DNA from: Brevundimonas sp.
GTDB taxonomy: Bacteria > Pseudomonadota > Alphaproteobacteria > Caulobacterales > Caulobacteraceae
Assembly: GCF_013912005.1 (NCBI RefSeq)
Contig: NZ_JACESB010000014.1
Coordinates: 1 to 64,000 of the forward strand
Length of the DNA: 64,000 bases
Direction: 5' to 3'
Of this stretch, positions 33,967 to 43,462 are shown piece by piece (the stretch's first letter is position 1; every line of letters begins with the position of its first letter). Position numbers and translations under genes: made by a program. The notes under the pieces were generated by a model, which worked only from the letters and a program-made list of their open reading frames with translations, did no database searches and had not been told where the DNA came from.

Positions 33967-35829
33967 TTACGAGCCCGCGCTGTCTTCCCAAATCTCTCCG
34001 GTCTTGATCGCGCGGCGAAGCGCATCCCGCTCGGCCTTCAGCCTGCGGAATGCATCGTCCTGGCCCGGCACGCTGCGCGCCGACGCCAGGGCGTCTTCCA
34101 GGGCGGCGACGCGGGTGAGCGCGTCGAACGCCTGCGACCAACGGATCCGCGCCTCGGCGAGGGGCTTGTCTGCTGCCAGGAAAGGCGCGCCGGACTTCGC
34201 CGCCGCCTTCTCGACCTCGCGCATCAAGACGTGATGACCCGACTGCGCCAGATGGCGACGGAGCGCAGCAGAGTCAAGGCTCTGGCCGGAGAACCGCAGC
34301 CGGACCAGCTCCTGCGCCAGTCCATCCAGCGCGCGGTCGCCGAAGCCGTGGGCGGCGATGGCCTCCAGATGGTCGTCCATCCGCTCGGGATCGTCGATGG
34401 CGCCGTGGACCAGCGCGGCGGCCACCGGCTCGATCGCCTGGCTCAGGGACTGCATCGCCTGGGCCCCCTCCGCCGTCTGGCCCAGCACCGGCGGCGGCCC
34501 GAAACGGCGGCCGCCCGCCGACCCGGGCTCGGCGCGGCGCGCCGGCTGACGGGCCGGAAACAGGGCGTCGAAACGGTCGAACAACTCCCGACGGTACTGT
34601 TCGGCCAGGTCCCGGTCCTGGATCGCCGCGGCGGCCTGTCTGAGACGGCCCTTCAGGCCCGCGCGCCGCTCCGGCGTGTCCAGCGGCTCGGCCTCGGCCT
34701 CCTTCTGGAACAGCACCTCGGCGAACGGCCGGGTCACCGACAGCGCCTGCCGCAGCGCCGGCGCGCCGCGCTCGCGCAGGATGTCGTCCGGGTCGTTTCC
34801 GCCTTCCAGCAGGGTGAAGCGGAAGGAGCGGCCCGGCTTCAGCTGCGGCAGGGCGCGGTCGATCGCCCGGTAGGCCGCGCGCCGGCCGGCCGCGTCGCCA
34901 TCGAAGCACAGCACCGGCTCGTGCGACACGCGCCACAGCCGCTCCATCTGCTCCTCGGTCAGGGCGGTGCCCATCGGCGCGACGGCGGGGATGCCGGCGC
35001 GCTGGCAGGCGATCACGTCCATATAGCCCTCGACCACCACGACGGCCTGGTCGGACCGGCTCTCGGCGCCGAGGATGCGGCGCGCCTCCGGCAGGCCGTA
35101 CAGGGTCGCGCCCTTGTGGAAGAGCGGGCTCTCCGGCCCGTTCAGGTATTTGGCCCGGTCGTCGGGATTCATGGCCCGGCCGCCGAAGCTGACGATGCGG
35201 CCGCGGGCGTCGCGGATCGGGAACATCAGCCGGTCGCGGAACCGGTCGTAGGGGCTGCCGCCCCCCTCCGGCGCGATCAGCAGCCCCGCCTCGACCAGCT
35301 CCCCGGGCCGGGCCCCGCGCTGGACGAGCGCGCTCTTCAGACCTTCCCGGTCGTTCGGGGCGTAGCCGAGCCCGAACCTTTCCCACTGGTCCTCGGGCAA
35401 GCCCCGCCGTTCGAGGTACTCCCGCGCCGCCTTGCCGGGCGAGCGGCGCAGGTTGGCCGCGAACCACTTCTGGGCGAGGTCCATCCAGTCCGACAGGCCC
35501 TGCCGCTTCTGTTCGCGCTCGGCCGCCTGCGGGTCCTCGGCGGGAAGGGCCATGCCCGCCTCCCCGGCCAGCCGCTGCACCGCCTCGACGAAGCTCAGCC
35601 GCTCCGTCTCCTGCAGGAAGGAGATGACGTCGCCGTGCTTGCCCGACGAGAAGTCGTGGAAGAAGCCCTTGTCGTCATTGACGAAGAAGCTCGGCGACTT
35701 CTCCTTGGTGAAGGGCGACAGGCCGACGTACTCGCGCCCCTGCCGCTTGAGCTTCACCGTCCGCCCGATGATGTCGGACGGGCGAAGGCGGGCCTTCAGT
35801 TCCTCAAGGAAGCGTTCGTCGAAGCGCAC
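33967..35829 (-). CDS. dnaG: DNA primase DnaG (zinc-ligand-less form)
   Basis: A 620-residue primase that makes RNA primers at the replication fork. The N domain contains [18 protein letters not shown] and [16 protein letters not shown], where the four usual zinc ligands are S38, T41, D59 and S62, so the CHC2 finger cannot bind zinc in the normal way. The RNA polymerase domain has [15 protein letters not shown] and FGGRAMN. The Toprim motifs are [10 protein letters not shown] near 264 and [15 protein letters not shown]. The C-terminal helicase-binding region is Ala/Arg-rich. GTG start. It is followed by rpoD. Confidence 0.97.
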   Translation of the reverse strand: MRFDERFLEELKARLRPSDIIGRTVKLKRQGREYVGLSPFTKEKSPSFFVNDDKGFFHDFSSGKHGDVISFLQETERLSFVEAVQRLAGEAGMALPAEDPQAAEREQKRQGLSDWMDLAQKWFAANLRRSPGKAAREYLERRGLPEDQWERFGLGYAPNDREGLKSALVQRGARPGELVEAGLLIAPEGGGSPYDRFRDRLMFPIRDARGRIVSFGGRAMNPDDRAKYLNGPESPLFHKGATLYGLPEARRILGAESRSDQAVVVVEGYMDVIACQRAGIPAVAPMGTALTEEQMERLWRVSHEPVLCFDGDAAGRRAAYRAIDRALPQLKPGRSFRFTLLEGGNDPDDILRERGAPALRQALSVTRPFAEVLFQKEAEAEPLDTPERRAGLKGRLRQAAAAIQDRDLAEQYRRELFDRFDALFPARQPARRAEPGSAGGRRFGPPPVLGQTAEGAQAMQSLSQAIEPVAAALVHGAIDDPERMDDHLEAIAAHGFGDRALDGLAQELVRLRFSGQSLDSAALRRHLAQSGHHVLMREVEKAAAKSGAPFLAADKPLAEARIRWSQAFDALTRVAALEDALASARSVPGQDDAFRRLKAERDALRRAIKTGEIWEDSAGS

Positions 35830-35866
35830 TCCGCCTTATAGCGCGCGACTCAGCGAAAGGCGGCCC

Positions 35867-35883
35867 TTTACCTTTCGTTAACC
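35867..35883. promoter_or_regulatory. CtrA-like box upstream of dnaG
   Basis: TTTA, seven bases, TTAACC, one mismatch from TTAA-N7-TTAACC, 38 bp before the dnaG start. It suggests cell-cycle control of the dnaG-rpoD operon; this is inference. Confidence 0.4.
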
Positions 35884-35937
35884 AAGAAGGCCAAATCGAC
35901 ACCATAACCGTCTGATTCAGGACGTTTTTTCTTGGAA

Positions 35938-35960
35938 CTATCCACAAGCCTTGTGGATTA
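35938..35960. promoter_or_regulatory. Two inverted DnaA-box-like 9-mers
   Basis: CTATCCACA (35938-35946) and TGTGGATTA (35952-35960) are each one base from TTATCCACA in opposite orientation, 5 bp apart, inside a 19-base near-perfect palindrome (35940-35958). They lie about 110 bp upstream of dnaG and 80 bp upstream of the divergent small gene. A short T run (35925-35930) lies beside them. Confidence 0.5.
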
Positions 35961-36039
35961 ACCCTGTGACCGCGCCAGAAGGAGCGGAGTCTCGGCGGGG
36001 CGCGGCGAAGCCGGCGCAGCCGTTCGGAAGCGAGTTCCC

Positions 36040-36306
36040 ATGTACATCGCCGTCACCCGTCCGGCGGTCGAGCCTGAAGGCCCCGACGCCGTCGCCGTCC
36101 CCGGTTCCCCGCCCGTCCCCACGCTCCCGCCGCGCGCCCTGCACGCCCGCCTGCTGGAGAATGCGGCGCTCCGCCGCCTGAGGGGCCTCGAACGCCTGCG
36201 CAGCAATCGCCTCGACGACGCCGAATACTGGCTGCACGCCGCGCCGGCCGCGGTGCGCAAGGCCAGCGCCCTGCGCGAGGAGAAGAGCTTCGCCCCCCTC
36301 CCCTGA
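36040..36306 (+). CDS. Small hypothetical protein (88 aa)
   Basis: An 88-residue protein with a Pro/Val/Ala-rich first third (EPEGPDAVAVPGSPPVPTLPP) and an Arg/Leu-rich helical second part (LLENAALRRLRGLERLRSNRLDDAEYWLHAAP). No signal or family. It ends 6 bp before the convergent carA stop. Moderately credible. Confidence 0.5.
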   Translation: MYIAVTRPAVEPEGPDAVAVPGSPPVPTLPPRALHARLLENAALRRLRGLERLRSNRLDDAEYWLHAAPAAVRKASALREEKSFAPLP

Positions 36307-36312
36307 GCGGTC

Positions 36313-37473
36313 CTAGCGCTTCATCGAGTCGGCGAAGCGCTGGAACAGGTACAGGCTGTCGGTCGGCCCCGGCGACGCTTCCGGATGGTGCTGGACGCTG
36401 AACACCGGCCGGTCCTTCAGGGCGATGCCGCAGTTGGTGCCGTCGAACAGGCTGACGTGAGTCTCGACCACCGCCTCGGGCAGACTGTCGCGATCGACGG
36501 TGAAGCCGTGGTTCATCGACACGATCTCGACCTTGCCGGTCGTCAGGTCCTTCACCGGGTGATTGGCCCCGTGGTGGCCCTGGTCCATCTTGACCGTCTT
36601 CGCCCCCAGGGCCAGCGCCAGCATCTGGTGGCCGAGGCAGATGCCGAACACCGGCTTGCCGCTGTCGACCAGCTTGCGGATTTCCGGCACCGCATAGGCG
36701 CCGGTCGCCGCCGGGTCGCCCGGACCGTTCGACAGGACCACGCCGTCGGGGTTGCGGGCGAGGATGTCCTCGGCCGTGGTCGTCGCCGGCACCACGGTGA
36801 TCTTCACCCCGGTCGAGGCCAGCGCCCGCAGGATGTTGCGCTTGACGCCATAGTCGACCACCACGACCGAGCGGTCGCGGGCGTCGACGCGCGGGTAGCC
36901 TTCAGGCCAGTCCCACAGCCCCTCGTCCCAGTCGAACGACTGCAGGGTCGAGGCGGCCTTGGCGAGGTCCAGCCCCACCAGCCCGCTCCACGCCCGCGCC
37001 TGCGCCACCAGCGCCTCGAGATCGAACCGGCCCTCGGGGTCGTGGGCGATCACCGCGTGGGGCGCGCCGGAGTCGCGGATACGGGCGGTCAGCGCCCGGG
37101 TGTCCACCCCCGCCAGGCCGACGACGCCGCGGCGCTTCATCCAGCCATCGAAATCGCCGTCGGCGCGCCAGTTGGCCGGATCGGTCGGGAGGTCGCGGAA
37201 GATCGCACCGCGCGCCGAGGTCTCCGCGCCCCCGCCGATCTGCTCGACGTCCTCGACCGTGACCCCGGTGTTGCCGACGTGGGGGAAGGTGAAGGCCAGA
37301 ATCTGGCTCATGTAGGAGGGGTCGGTCAGGATCTCCTGATAGCCGGTCATGGCGGTGTTGAAGACCACCTCCCCGAGGGCGGAGCCGGTCGCGCCGCACC
37401 CCAGTCCCTGGATGACGGTTCCGTCCGCGAGCGCGAGAACGCCGGTGACGCCTGGTAGCAGCTTGTCGGTCAT
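36313..37473 (-). CDS. carA: Carbamoyl-phosphate synthase small subunit
   Basis: A 386-residue glutaminase subunit that supplies ammonia to CarB for arginine and pyrimidine synthesis. The N-terminal domain has [21 protein letters not shown]. The amidotransferase domain has [20 protein letters not shown], the catalytic C279 in VFGICLGHQ, and the His/Glu of [10 protein letters not shown]. The ATG at 37473 starts the conserved N terminus. It is not adjacent to carB (43463), and the two read in opposite directions. Confidence 0.97.
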   Translation of the reverse strand: MTDKLLPGVTGVLALADGTVIQGLGCGATGSALGEVVFNTAMTGYQEILTDPSYMSQILAFTFPHVGNTGVTVEDVEQIGGGAETSARGAIFRDLPTDPANWRADGDFDGWMKRRGVVGLAGVDTRALTARIRDSGAPHAVIAHDPEGRFDLEALVAQARAWSGLVGLDLAKAASTLQSFDWDEGLWDWPEGYPRVDARDRSVVVVDYGVKRNILRALASTGVKITVVPATTTAEDILARNPDGVVLSNGPGDPAATGAYAVPEIRKLVDSGKPVFGICLGHQMLALALGAKTVKMDQGHHGANHPVKDLTTGKVEIVSMNHGFTVDRDSLPEAVVETHVSLFDGTNCGIALKDRPVFSVQHHPEASPGPTDSLYLFQRFADSMKR

Positions 37474-37572
37474 GGGCGCTCCGTACATCCGAAACCGGGC
37501 GGACAAACGGCGGCGTGGTTAGGCCTCCCGGACCGGTCGGTCAACGCGTCGGCCGGTTTTTCGGGAAGAGGG

Positions 37573-38373
37573 TCAGACCAGGACGGGCTCCATCCCGGCG
37601 AAGACGGCGTGCGTCGCGCCCGCGGACCGGGCCGCCAGCCCCCGGTCTGGCCTCAGGTTGAGGAGCAGCACCTGTCCGCACGCCGCCCGCGCGGCGGCGA
37701 TGAGCTCGGCCGCGGAGCGCCAGTCGCTGGCGTGCTCGTGCGCCACCCCGGCGAAGTCGAGGGCCAGGCACCGCGCCCCGACGCCGGCCGCCCGCGCCAC
37801 CGTCGCCGGATCGGGCGCGAGGTGCAGGATGACGCCCTGGGCCGCGGTCTCGAAATGGCCGATGACGTCGGCGACGGCTCCGGGCGGCGCCTGTTCCATT
37901 CCGCCGACCACCTCGATCAGCAGCGAGCCGGGCGCCCGCGCGTGCTGCAGCTCCGCGCAGAGCCGGGCGAAGCGCCCGCGGCTGGAGGCGACGGTGCGCC
38001 AGTAGGCGGGCAGAATCCCGCTGTCGGACGGCCCGGGGCGCAGCATGGCCAGACCCTCGCGGAGGGTCAGGGCGTCGATCCGGTGCAGGTCCCCCGTCTC
38101 CAGGGTCCGGCCGCCGGGGCGGAGGGCGCGCTCTCCGCCCGCATGGCGCACCGTCCGACGCACGCGCCGCGCCACCGGCGCGGACCGCCCCAGATCGAAC
38201 ACCGGCTGGGCGGCCAGGGTGATGGTGAGTTCGCGCGCGGCCCGGCTAACCACGGTGAAGGCGAGGCTGTCATAGGGCTGGGCGTAGGGGCGGCGTTCCG
38301 GGACGGGCGCAAGCCCCGCCCTGCGCTCCGGCTCCCGGGCGAGGCCCCCGGGCCCTTCTGCAGGCGTCTCCAT
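37573..38373 (-). CDS. Uncharacterised protein with an EAL-like C-terminal half
   Basis: A 266-residue protein. The N-terminal part is Pro/Arg-rich; ITLAAQPVFDLGRSA resembles the opening of EAL domains (LQPIFDL). The rest has LLIEVVGGMEQAPP, VILHLAPDPATVA, CLALDFAGVAHEHASDW and VLLLNLRPDRGLAARSAGATHAVFAGM, strand-loop units like a TIM barrel. The catalytic EAL (E-A/V-L), and DDFGTG motifs of phosphodiesterases are not seen. It may be a degenerate EAL sensor. Low confidence on family, fair on it being a gene. Confidence 0.5.
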   Translation of the reverse strand: METPAEGPGGLAREPERRAGLAPVPERRPYAQPYDSLAFTVVSRAARELTITLAAQPVFDLGRSAPVARRVRRTVRHAGGERALRPGGRTLETGDLHRIDALTLREGLAMLRPGPSDSGILPAYWRTVASSRGRFARLCAELQHARAPGSLLIEVVGGMEQAPPGAVADVIGHFETAAQGVILHLAPDPATVARAAGVGARCLALDFAGVAHEHASDWRSAAELIAAARAACGQVLLLNLRPDRGLAARSAGATHAVFAGMEPVLV

Positions 38374-38514
38374 GACCGACTCCCTTGACGGCCCCCCGGA
38401 GATGCAATCCGGCAGCGTGGCGCCGGTTCACCAACATTTTCCTGACCGACGTGGTCAACGGAGTCTTGATTCCGGACGCTTGCGCCGACCGCCGCGGGAC
38501 GGCATGGACCCGCC

Positions 38515-39219
38515 ATGCGCATCACCACGATCGGCCTCGATGCCGACGACACCCTCTGGCACAACGAGACCATCTTCCGGCTCACCCACGACCGGTTCGT
38601 CGAACTGCTGGCCGAGCATGGGGACCGCGATTCGATCGAGGCCCGGCTGGCGGCGACCGAGCAGCGGAACCTCCGCCTCTACGGCTATGGGGTGAAGGGC
38701 TTCACCCTCTCGATGCTGGAGACGGCCATGGAGCTCACCGACGGCCAGGCGCCGGCCGGGGTGGTCCGCGAGATCCTCGCCGCGGGTCGCGAGATGCTGT
38801 CCCACCCGGTCGAACCCCTCCCCGGCGTCGAGGAGGCGCTGGAGGAGCTCTCGCGCAGCCATCGCCTCGTCCTCGTCACCAAGGGCGATCTGATGGACCA
38901 GGAGCGCAAGCTCGCCGCGTCCGGCCTCGGCGAGCTCTTCGCGGCGGTCGAGATCGTGTCGGAGAAGCACGCCCACACCTACGACCGCGTCTTCCATCGG
39001 CACGGCACAGGGCCGGCCGAGGCGCTGATGGTCGGCAATTCGATGAAGTCGGACGTGCTGCCGGCGCTGGAGGCCGGGGCCTGGGCGGTTCACATCCCCT
39101 ATGCGATCACCTGGGCGCACGAAATGGCCGACGCGCCGGACGGGCATCCGCGCTTCGCCGCGCTGGAGACAATCGGCGCCCTGCCCCGCTGGATCGGGGA
39201 GCGCGCGCCTCAGGCGTAG
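38515..39219 (+). CDS. HAD-family hydrolase
   Basis: A 234-residue phosphatase. Motif I is IGLDADDTLWHNE (DxDDT); motif II is VLVTKGD; motif III is the Lys of SEKHAHTYDRVF; motif IV is MVGNSMKSDVLPALEAGAWAVHIP. The helical cap lies between about 18 and 100. Similar proteins hydrolyse small phosphoesters such as phosphoglycolate; the substrate here is unknown. It overlaps the convergent sulfotransferase-like gene by 10 bp. Confidence 0.9.
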   Translation: MRITTIGLDADDTLWHNETIFRLTHDRFVELLAEHGDRDSIEARLAATEQRNLRLYGYGVKGFTLSMLETAMELTDGQAPAGVVREILAAGREMLSHPVEPLPGVEEALEELSRSHRLVLVTKGDLMDQERKLAASGLGELFAAVEIVSEKHAHTYDRVFHRHGTGPAEALMVGNSMKSDVLPALEAGAWAVHIPYAITWAHEMADAPDGHPRFAALETIGALPRWIGERAPQA

Positions 39220-40004
39220 CCGAGCAGCGCCCGCAGGCCGGGCGCGTGGAAATCCACCAGCTGCTTCTGCACCTCCGGGAGCTCGGCCGGAAACTCGTGG
39301 CCGCCCGGCAGCTTGAGGTTCTCCCGCGCCGTGCGGCTCAGCTTGCGGTCGGCGCCGGTGCGGACCCGCTCCCGCCAGTCCTCCGGACGCTCGATGCCTG
39401 CGGCCTCGAGAAGGTCGCTGAAGAAGGTCTCGCTTTCCGGCGCGTCCAGGGCCTTCACCGCCCGCACGGCGTCCTCGTAGCGGACCAGGTGGACGCCGGT
39501 CCCCAGCCAGGCCGCGGCGTTGTGGGTGTAGATGTCGATCAGCGCCGGCGACTTCTGGTGAATGCCGAAGATCATCATGTTGAGGATCGCCTCGGCCGAG
39601 TACAGGCCCGGCGTCTTCAGATGCTGGATGTTCTCCTGCTCGAACTCTTCCGACACGAAGAACCGCGCCCGCGCCAGCACCCAGTCATAGGGATCGCGCA
39701 CCAGCAGGATGTGGCGCGCGTGGCGGATATTGGCCAGCGACTGGTCGCTGAACAGGAGATGGGCCGCAGCCAGCTTCGGCGCATGCGGATTGAAGGCGTC
39801 GAGGTGCAGATGCATGTTCGGGATCTGCACGAAATCGCGGTCGTGGTGCTGCTCGACCGGCACGAACATCCTCAGGATGTTGCGCAACAGGTGCGTGCCG
39901 CCCTTCGGGATGCTGTTCACCAGCACCGGCTGACGCAGGGGCGCCTGGGGAAAGGACGCGACCCGCTCGTTCAGGGTGTCCTTCATGCCTCGAATGATGG
40001 CCAT
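39210..40004 (-). CDS. Sulfotransferase-like P-loop protein
   Basis: A 264-residue protein. VLVNSIPKGGTHLLRNIL is the PAPS 5'-phosphosulfate loop and HILLVRDPYDWVLARARFF the 3'-phosphate loop. LVRYEDAVRAV and the C-terminal FPAELPEVQKQLVDFHAPGLRALLGY fit sulfotransferases of the small-molecule or sugar type. Acceptor unknown. The second methionine (39986) is an alternative start. Confidence 0.8.
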   Translation of the reverse strand: MAIIRGMKDTLNERVASFPQAPLRQPVLVNSIPKGGTHLLRNILRMFVPVEQHHDRDFVQIPNMHLHLDAFNPHAPKLAAAHLLFSDQSLANIRHARHILLVRDPYDWVLARARFFVSEEFEQENIQHLKTPGLYSAEAILNMMIFGIHQKSPALIDIYTHNAAAWLGTGVHLVRYEDAVRAVKALDAPESETFFSDLLEAAGIERPEDWRERVRTGADRKLSRTARENLKLPGGHEFPAELPEVQKQLVDFHAPGLRALLGYA

Positions 40005-40070
40005 CGGATGGGTCTCGCGCAGTCACGGGCGTCCGCCGGTCCCGGCTTTGCGGCCGGACGGACACGATGA

Positions 40071-40098
40071 AGGGGCGGCGGATGTCTCCGCCGCCCCT
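40071..40098 (-). terminator. Terminator of the TonB receptor gene
   Basis: A perfect 12-bp stem (AGGGGCGGCGGA / TCCGCCGCCCCT) with a 4-base loop lies 23 bp beyond the stop codon. Confidence 0.75.
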
Positions 40099-40120
40099 CC
40101 GTTCAGTCAGGCATGGCCGA

Positions 40121-43100
40121 TCAGAACGACTTGGACAGCCGCACGAAGGCCCGGCGACCGTAGTACGCCTCGGTGTACTGCGAGGCGAAGACCGAGTTGC
40201 CCTGGGTGCCCACCGCGACCGCCGAAGCCGCCGGCGGCAGCTCGTCGAACAGGTTGGCCACGCCGCCGGAGACGGTCCAGCCGCCGGTCCAGCCGTCGCC
40301 CTCGGACTCATAGGTGAGCGACACGCTGTGGAAGCCGGTGAACTCGGCGTCCGCCTTGATCTCGGTCACGCGGCCGTCGATCGTCTGGAACATCGACTGG
40401 CCGTTCCGGGCGCGATCCGGACGGTCGTCCTGGTTGCCGATCCAGTCGAAGCCCCAGAAGGCGGTCCACGGTCCGCGGGAGATGGTGGCGTTGATGTTGC
40501 CGACCAGTTCCGGGTTGCCGATGTCGCCCAGGAAGTCGGTGCCGAAGTCGGCGAACGTCGACTGGTTCGACTCCAGCGTCCAGGTGGTCTGGCTGTCGAG
40601 GACCAGGGTGCCCCAGTCGAAGTCGTGGATCCACCGGGTCGTGAAGTCCAGGCCGCGGTTGTTCTGTTCCGCGATGTTCAGGAAGCTGTCCCGCACCTCG
40701 GTGATCGAGCTGGTCGCCGGATCGCGGTCGAACTGGGCGCAGATCGGATCGGTCGGGAAGTTCTCCGACAGGTAGCAGGCCTGCAGGATGCCGCCGGCGC
40801 CGAGGTTGGCCACCTGGTCCTCGATCGTGATGTCGAAGTAGTCGACCGCCACGCTCAGGTTGCTGTCCGGCGGGGTCAGGACCACGCCGATGACCGTCGA
40901 CTGCGAGGTCTCGGGCTCAAGCACGCCGAGGCCGCCGCCGGTGACGACTTCCGCCGACGAGACGCCGCCGGTGAAGTTGCCCGCCACGCCGCCGCCGGGC
41001 CCCGAGGCGCTGCGGCAGTTCACGTAGAGGAGGTCCGTCGTCTGCAGGCTGCCGTCGGCGACGCGCTGGTCGAGGTTCAGGCAGGGATCGATGTTGCGCT
41101 GACCGACGAAGCTGGTCTGGTCGGCCAGGTACAGCTCGAACAGGGCCGGGGCGCGGAACGAGGTGCCGTGGGTGGCGCGCACGCGGATGGTGTCGCTGAT
41201 CGCCCAGTTCAGGCCGACCTTGTAGGTCGTGGCGTCGCCCGAGGTGTCGGTGTCCGTGTAGCGGCCCGACAGCGACAGATCCAGGCTCTGGATATAGGGC
41301 ATGTCGGCCAGGAGCGGCACCGCGAGCTCGGCGTAGATCTCGTTGGTGGTCTCCTCGCCCTCGGTGATGCCGGCGCCGCTCAGGCCCCAGCTGTTGTCGG
41401 CCAGGGTGACGTCGCCCGGGGTGTCGACGATCTCGTCCTTGCGCAGGTGGAAGCCCGCCGCCAGGCCCATCGGGCCGGCCGGCAGATCCCACAGCGTTCC
41501 GGCGATCCCGCCCTCGATGTAGTACTGCTCATAGACCGTGTTGCCGGTCTCCGTGTCGAACAGGAAGGCCCGTTCTTCCGGGGTCAGGTCGCCGGCGAGG
41601 ACGCGCGGATTGGTGAAGTCGACGTCGATGCACGGGCGGCCGCTGACCGGCAGGTTGGAGCCGACGCACGAGCTGGTCTTGAAGCTGGTCGAGTCGACCG
41701 CGTCCTGGAGAATGACGTCGGACGTGTAGTCGCCGTCGGAACGGCTGTACTGGGCGAAGACATCCCAGTCCCAGCCGCCGATGTCGCCGCGAAGCCCGGC
41801 CACCAGTCGGGTGTAATCGACCTGCTGCGACTGGTCGAAGTGGTCGGTCACCGGCGTCGCGCTGAGCAGGTTCAGACCGGTGAAGCCGGTCAGCGGGTCA
41901 CCGCCGGCGCCGGGGCCGTAGTAGTAGTCCAGGAAGTCCGCCGTGTAGGTGTAGTTCCAGAACTGGCGATAGCTGTCGGTACGGCTCTCGCGGCGGTTCA
42001 GGAGCAGCTCGGCGTAGGCCTCCACGCCGCCGCCCAGTTCATAGGCGCCCTCGACGAAGGCGGTGTAGCGCTCGGTTTCCGGGATGATCGACTGCTCGAG
42101 CGCGAACGGGTGCAGGTTGTTGGTGACCGCGCGCGAGGCGGGATCGTAGTTCACCAGGTAGAAGCCCGCCGGCGCGTTCGGATAGGCCGGGCTGCCGTTG
42201 GTGACCGGGATGTAGTTCCCCAGATCGCCGTCGTAGTCGTACTGGAACCGGCCGGCGCGGCCCGAGAAATCCGGACCGTAGACGTAGACCTGGCCCCAGG
42301 CCAGGTCGAGGCACTGCGGCTGGCCGGTGCGCGGATCGATACGGTCGGCGCGGGTGTTGGTGCCCGGCTCGAAAACGTACTGGTTGGTGCAGTTCAGGTA
42401 GTCGCGTTCGCCGGCGGCCAGCTTCTCCTGCCGGTAGTAGTCGGCGGAGACGTTGATGTAGCCGCGATCGAAGGTCTTGCCGAACGAGCCGGAGATGTTG
42501 AACTGCTCGCCGCCGCCCTCGAAGGGCACGCTGGCGAACGCCGACATTTCGCCGCCGTCCCGCTCACGCTCGGTGATCAGGTTGACCACGCCGGCCACGG
42601 CGTCGGAGCCGTAGATCGACGAGGCGCCGTCCTTCAGCACGTCCACCCGGCTGATCGCCGACTGCGGAATGACGTTCAGGTCGAACGAGGACACGCCGCC
42701 GCGCGTGCCGGCCGGACCGGCGCGACGGCCGTTCAGCAGCACCAGGGTGCGGTTGGCGCCGAGGCCACGCAGCGAGATGGTGGCGGCGCCCGGCCCGCCG
42801 TCGGTGACGAAGGCGCTGGAGATGGTCGAGTTCACCTGCGGCGAACCCGCGGCCAGGGTCGAGCTCTGCAGCAGCTGGGCCGTGTCGCTCAGGCCGCGCT
42901 GCTCCGCGCGCTCCGTGGTCAGCACCTGGATCGGCGACGGGCTGGTGAACTCGTTCTGCGGGATGCGCGAACCGGTGACGACGATCTCGCCAAGCGACGC
43001 GGACTCCTCGTCCTGATCCTCGTTCGGCTGCGGGCTCGCCTCCTGGGCGAACGCCGGAGCGGCGATAAGAACGGCGGCGAGGCCGGCGAGGGCCGAGGTG

Positions 43101-43126
43101 TCGCGGAGTCGCTTGCGCAAAGTCAT
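40121..43126 (-). CDS. TonB-dependent outer membrane receptor
   Basis: A 1001-residue outer membrane receptor. The signal peptide ends PAFAQ. A short TonB-box-like stretch (GEIVVTGSRIP) follows; the plug has SDTAQLLQSS, ISLRGLGANRTLVLLNGRR, SRVDVLKDGASSIYGSDAVAGVVNLIT. The barrel ends AFVRLSKSF. The plug type is shared with large receptors of Caulobacterales that import carbohydrates or other polymers; the ligand cannot be told. The ATG at 43126 begins the signal peptide. No adjacent ABC transporter or sensor. Confidence 0.94.
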   Translation of the reverse strand: MTLRKRLRDTSALAGLAAVLIAAPAFAQEASPQPNEDQDEESASLGEIVVTGSRIPQNEFTSPSPIQVLTTERAEQRGLSDTAQLLQSSTLAAGSPQVNSTISSAFVTDGGPGAATISLRGLGANRTLVLLNGRRAGPAGTRGGVSSFDLNVIPQSAISRVDVLKDGASSIYGSDAVAGVVNLITERERDGGEMSAFASVPFEGGGEQFNISGSFGKTFDRGYINVSADYYRQEKLAAGERDYLNCTNQYVFEPGTNTRADRIDPRTGQPQCLDLAWGQVYVYGPDFSGRAGRFQYDYDGDLGNYIPVTNGSPAYPNAPAGFYLVNYDPASRAVTNNLHPFALEQSIIPETERYTAFVEGAYELGGGVEAYAELLLNRRESRTDSYRQFWNYTYTADFLDYYYGPGAGGDPLTGFTGLNLLSATPVTDHFDQSQQVDYTRLVAGLRGDIGGWDWDVFAQYSRSDGDYTSDVILQDAVDSTSFKTSSCVGSNLPVSGRPCIDVDFTNPRVLAGDLTPEERAFLFDTETGNTVYEQYYIEGGIAGTLWDLPAGPMGLAAGFHLRKDEIVDTPGDVTLADNSWGLSGAGITEGEETTNEIYAELAVPLLADMPYIQSLDLSLSGRYTDTDTSGDATTYKVGLNWAISDTIRVRATHGTSFRAPALFELYLADQTSFVGQRNIDPCLNLDQRVADGSLQTTDLLYVNCRSASGPGGGVAGNFTGGVSSAEVVTGGGLGVLEPETSQSTVIGVVLTPPDSNLSVAVDYFDITIEDQVANLGAGGILQACYLSENFPTDPICAQFDRDPATSSITEVRDSFLNIAEQNNRGLDFTTRWIHDFDWGTLVLDSQTTWTLESNQSTFADFGTDFLGDIGNPELVGNINATISRGPWTAFWGFDWIGNQDDRPDRARNGQSMFQTIDGRVTEIKADAEFTGFHSVSLTYESEGDGWTGGWTVSGGVANLFDELPPAASAVAVGTQGNSVFASQYTEAYYGRRAFVRLSKSF

Positions 43127-43462
43127 CGAAATATCCTGGGTACGCTTCGGATCAGCCGGCAGCCTAGCGTTGGCGCAAGTCGGCAAGCAACCGCGCGGGA
43201 CACAAATCTGCCGAAGAACGGTCATTGGAGATGCAAATTGCGGCGGGACTGTGGTTCTTGAGGCACGACCCCGCCGCCTGACGGCGCTGTTCGGACGTCT
43301 GCTGGCGGGAGCCGCCGGTCGCGCCTCGGCAACTGCTCAGTCGCCTGCATTTGATCTTGCTCCGACCTGCCGCCTTCTCTAGACGGGCCGCTTAACCGAC
43401 AACCCGACCGTTCCCGCGCCGGCCGCCTGCCCGCGCCGGGTTCGCGTGCGCGAGTACTGCCC
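43127..43462. other. Intergenic region between divergent TonB receptor and carB
   Basis: This 336-base gap must hold the promoters of both genes. A plus-strand frame of 94 codons (43098-43382) is present but its product has no family resemblance and no ribosome-binding site, so I leave it out. A TTAACC lies at 43392-43397 with no matching left half. Nothing else is recognised. Confidence 0.5.

Noticed and set aside
35938-35960. Chromosomal replication origin
   Set aside because: Two DnaA-like boxes alone are too few, and no gidA/parAB/hemE or dnaA context is present; reported only as regulatory sites.
43098-43382. 94-codon plus-strand frame before carB
   Set aside because: Overlaps the TonB receptor start, has no ribosome-binding site and no family resemblance.
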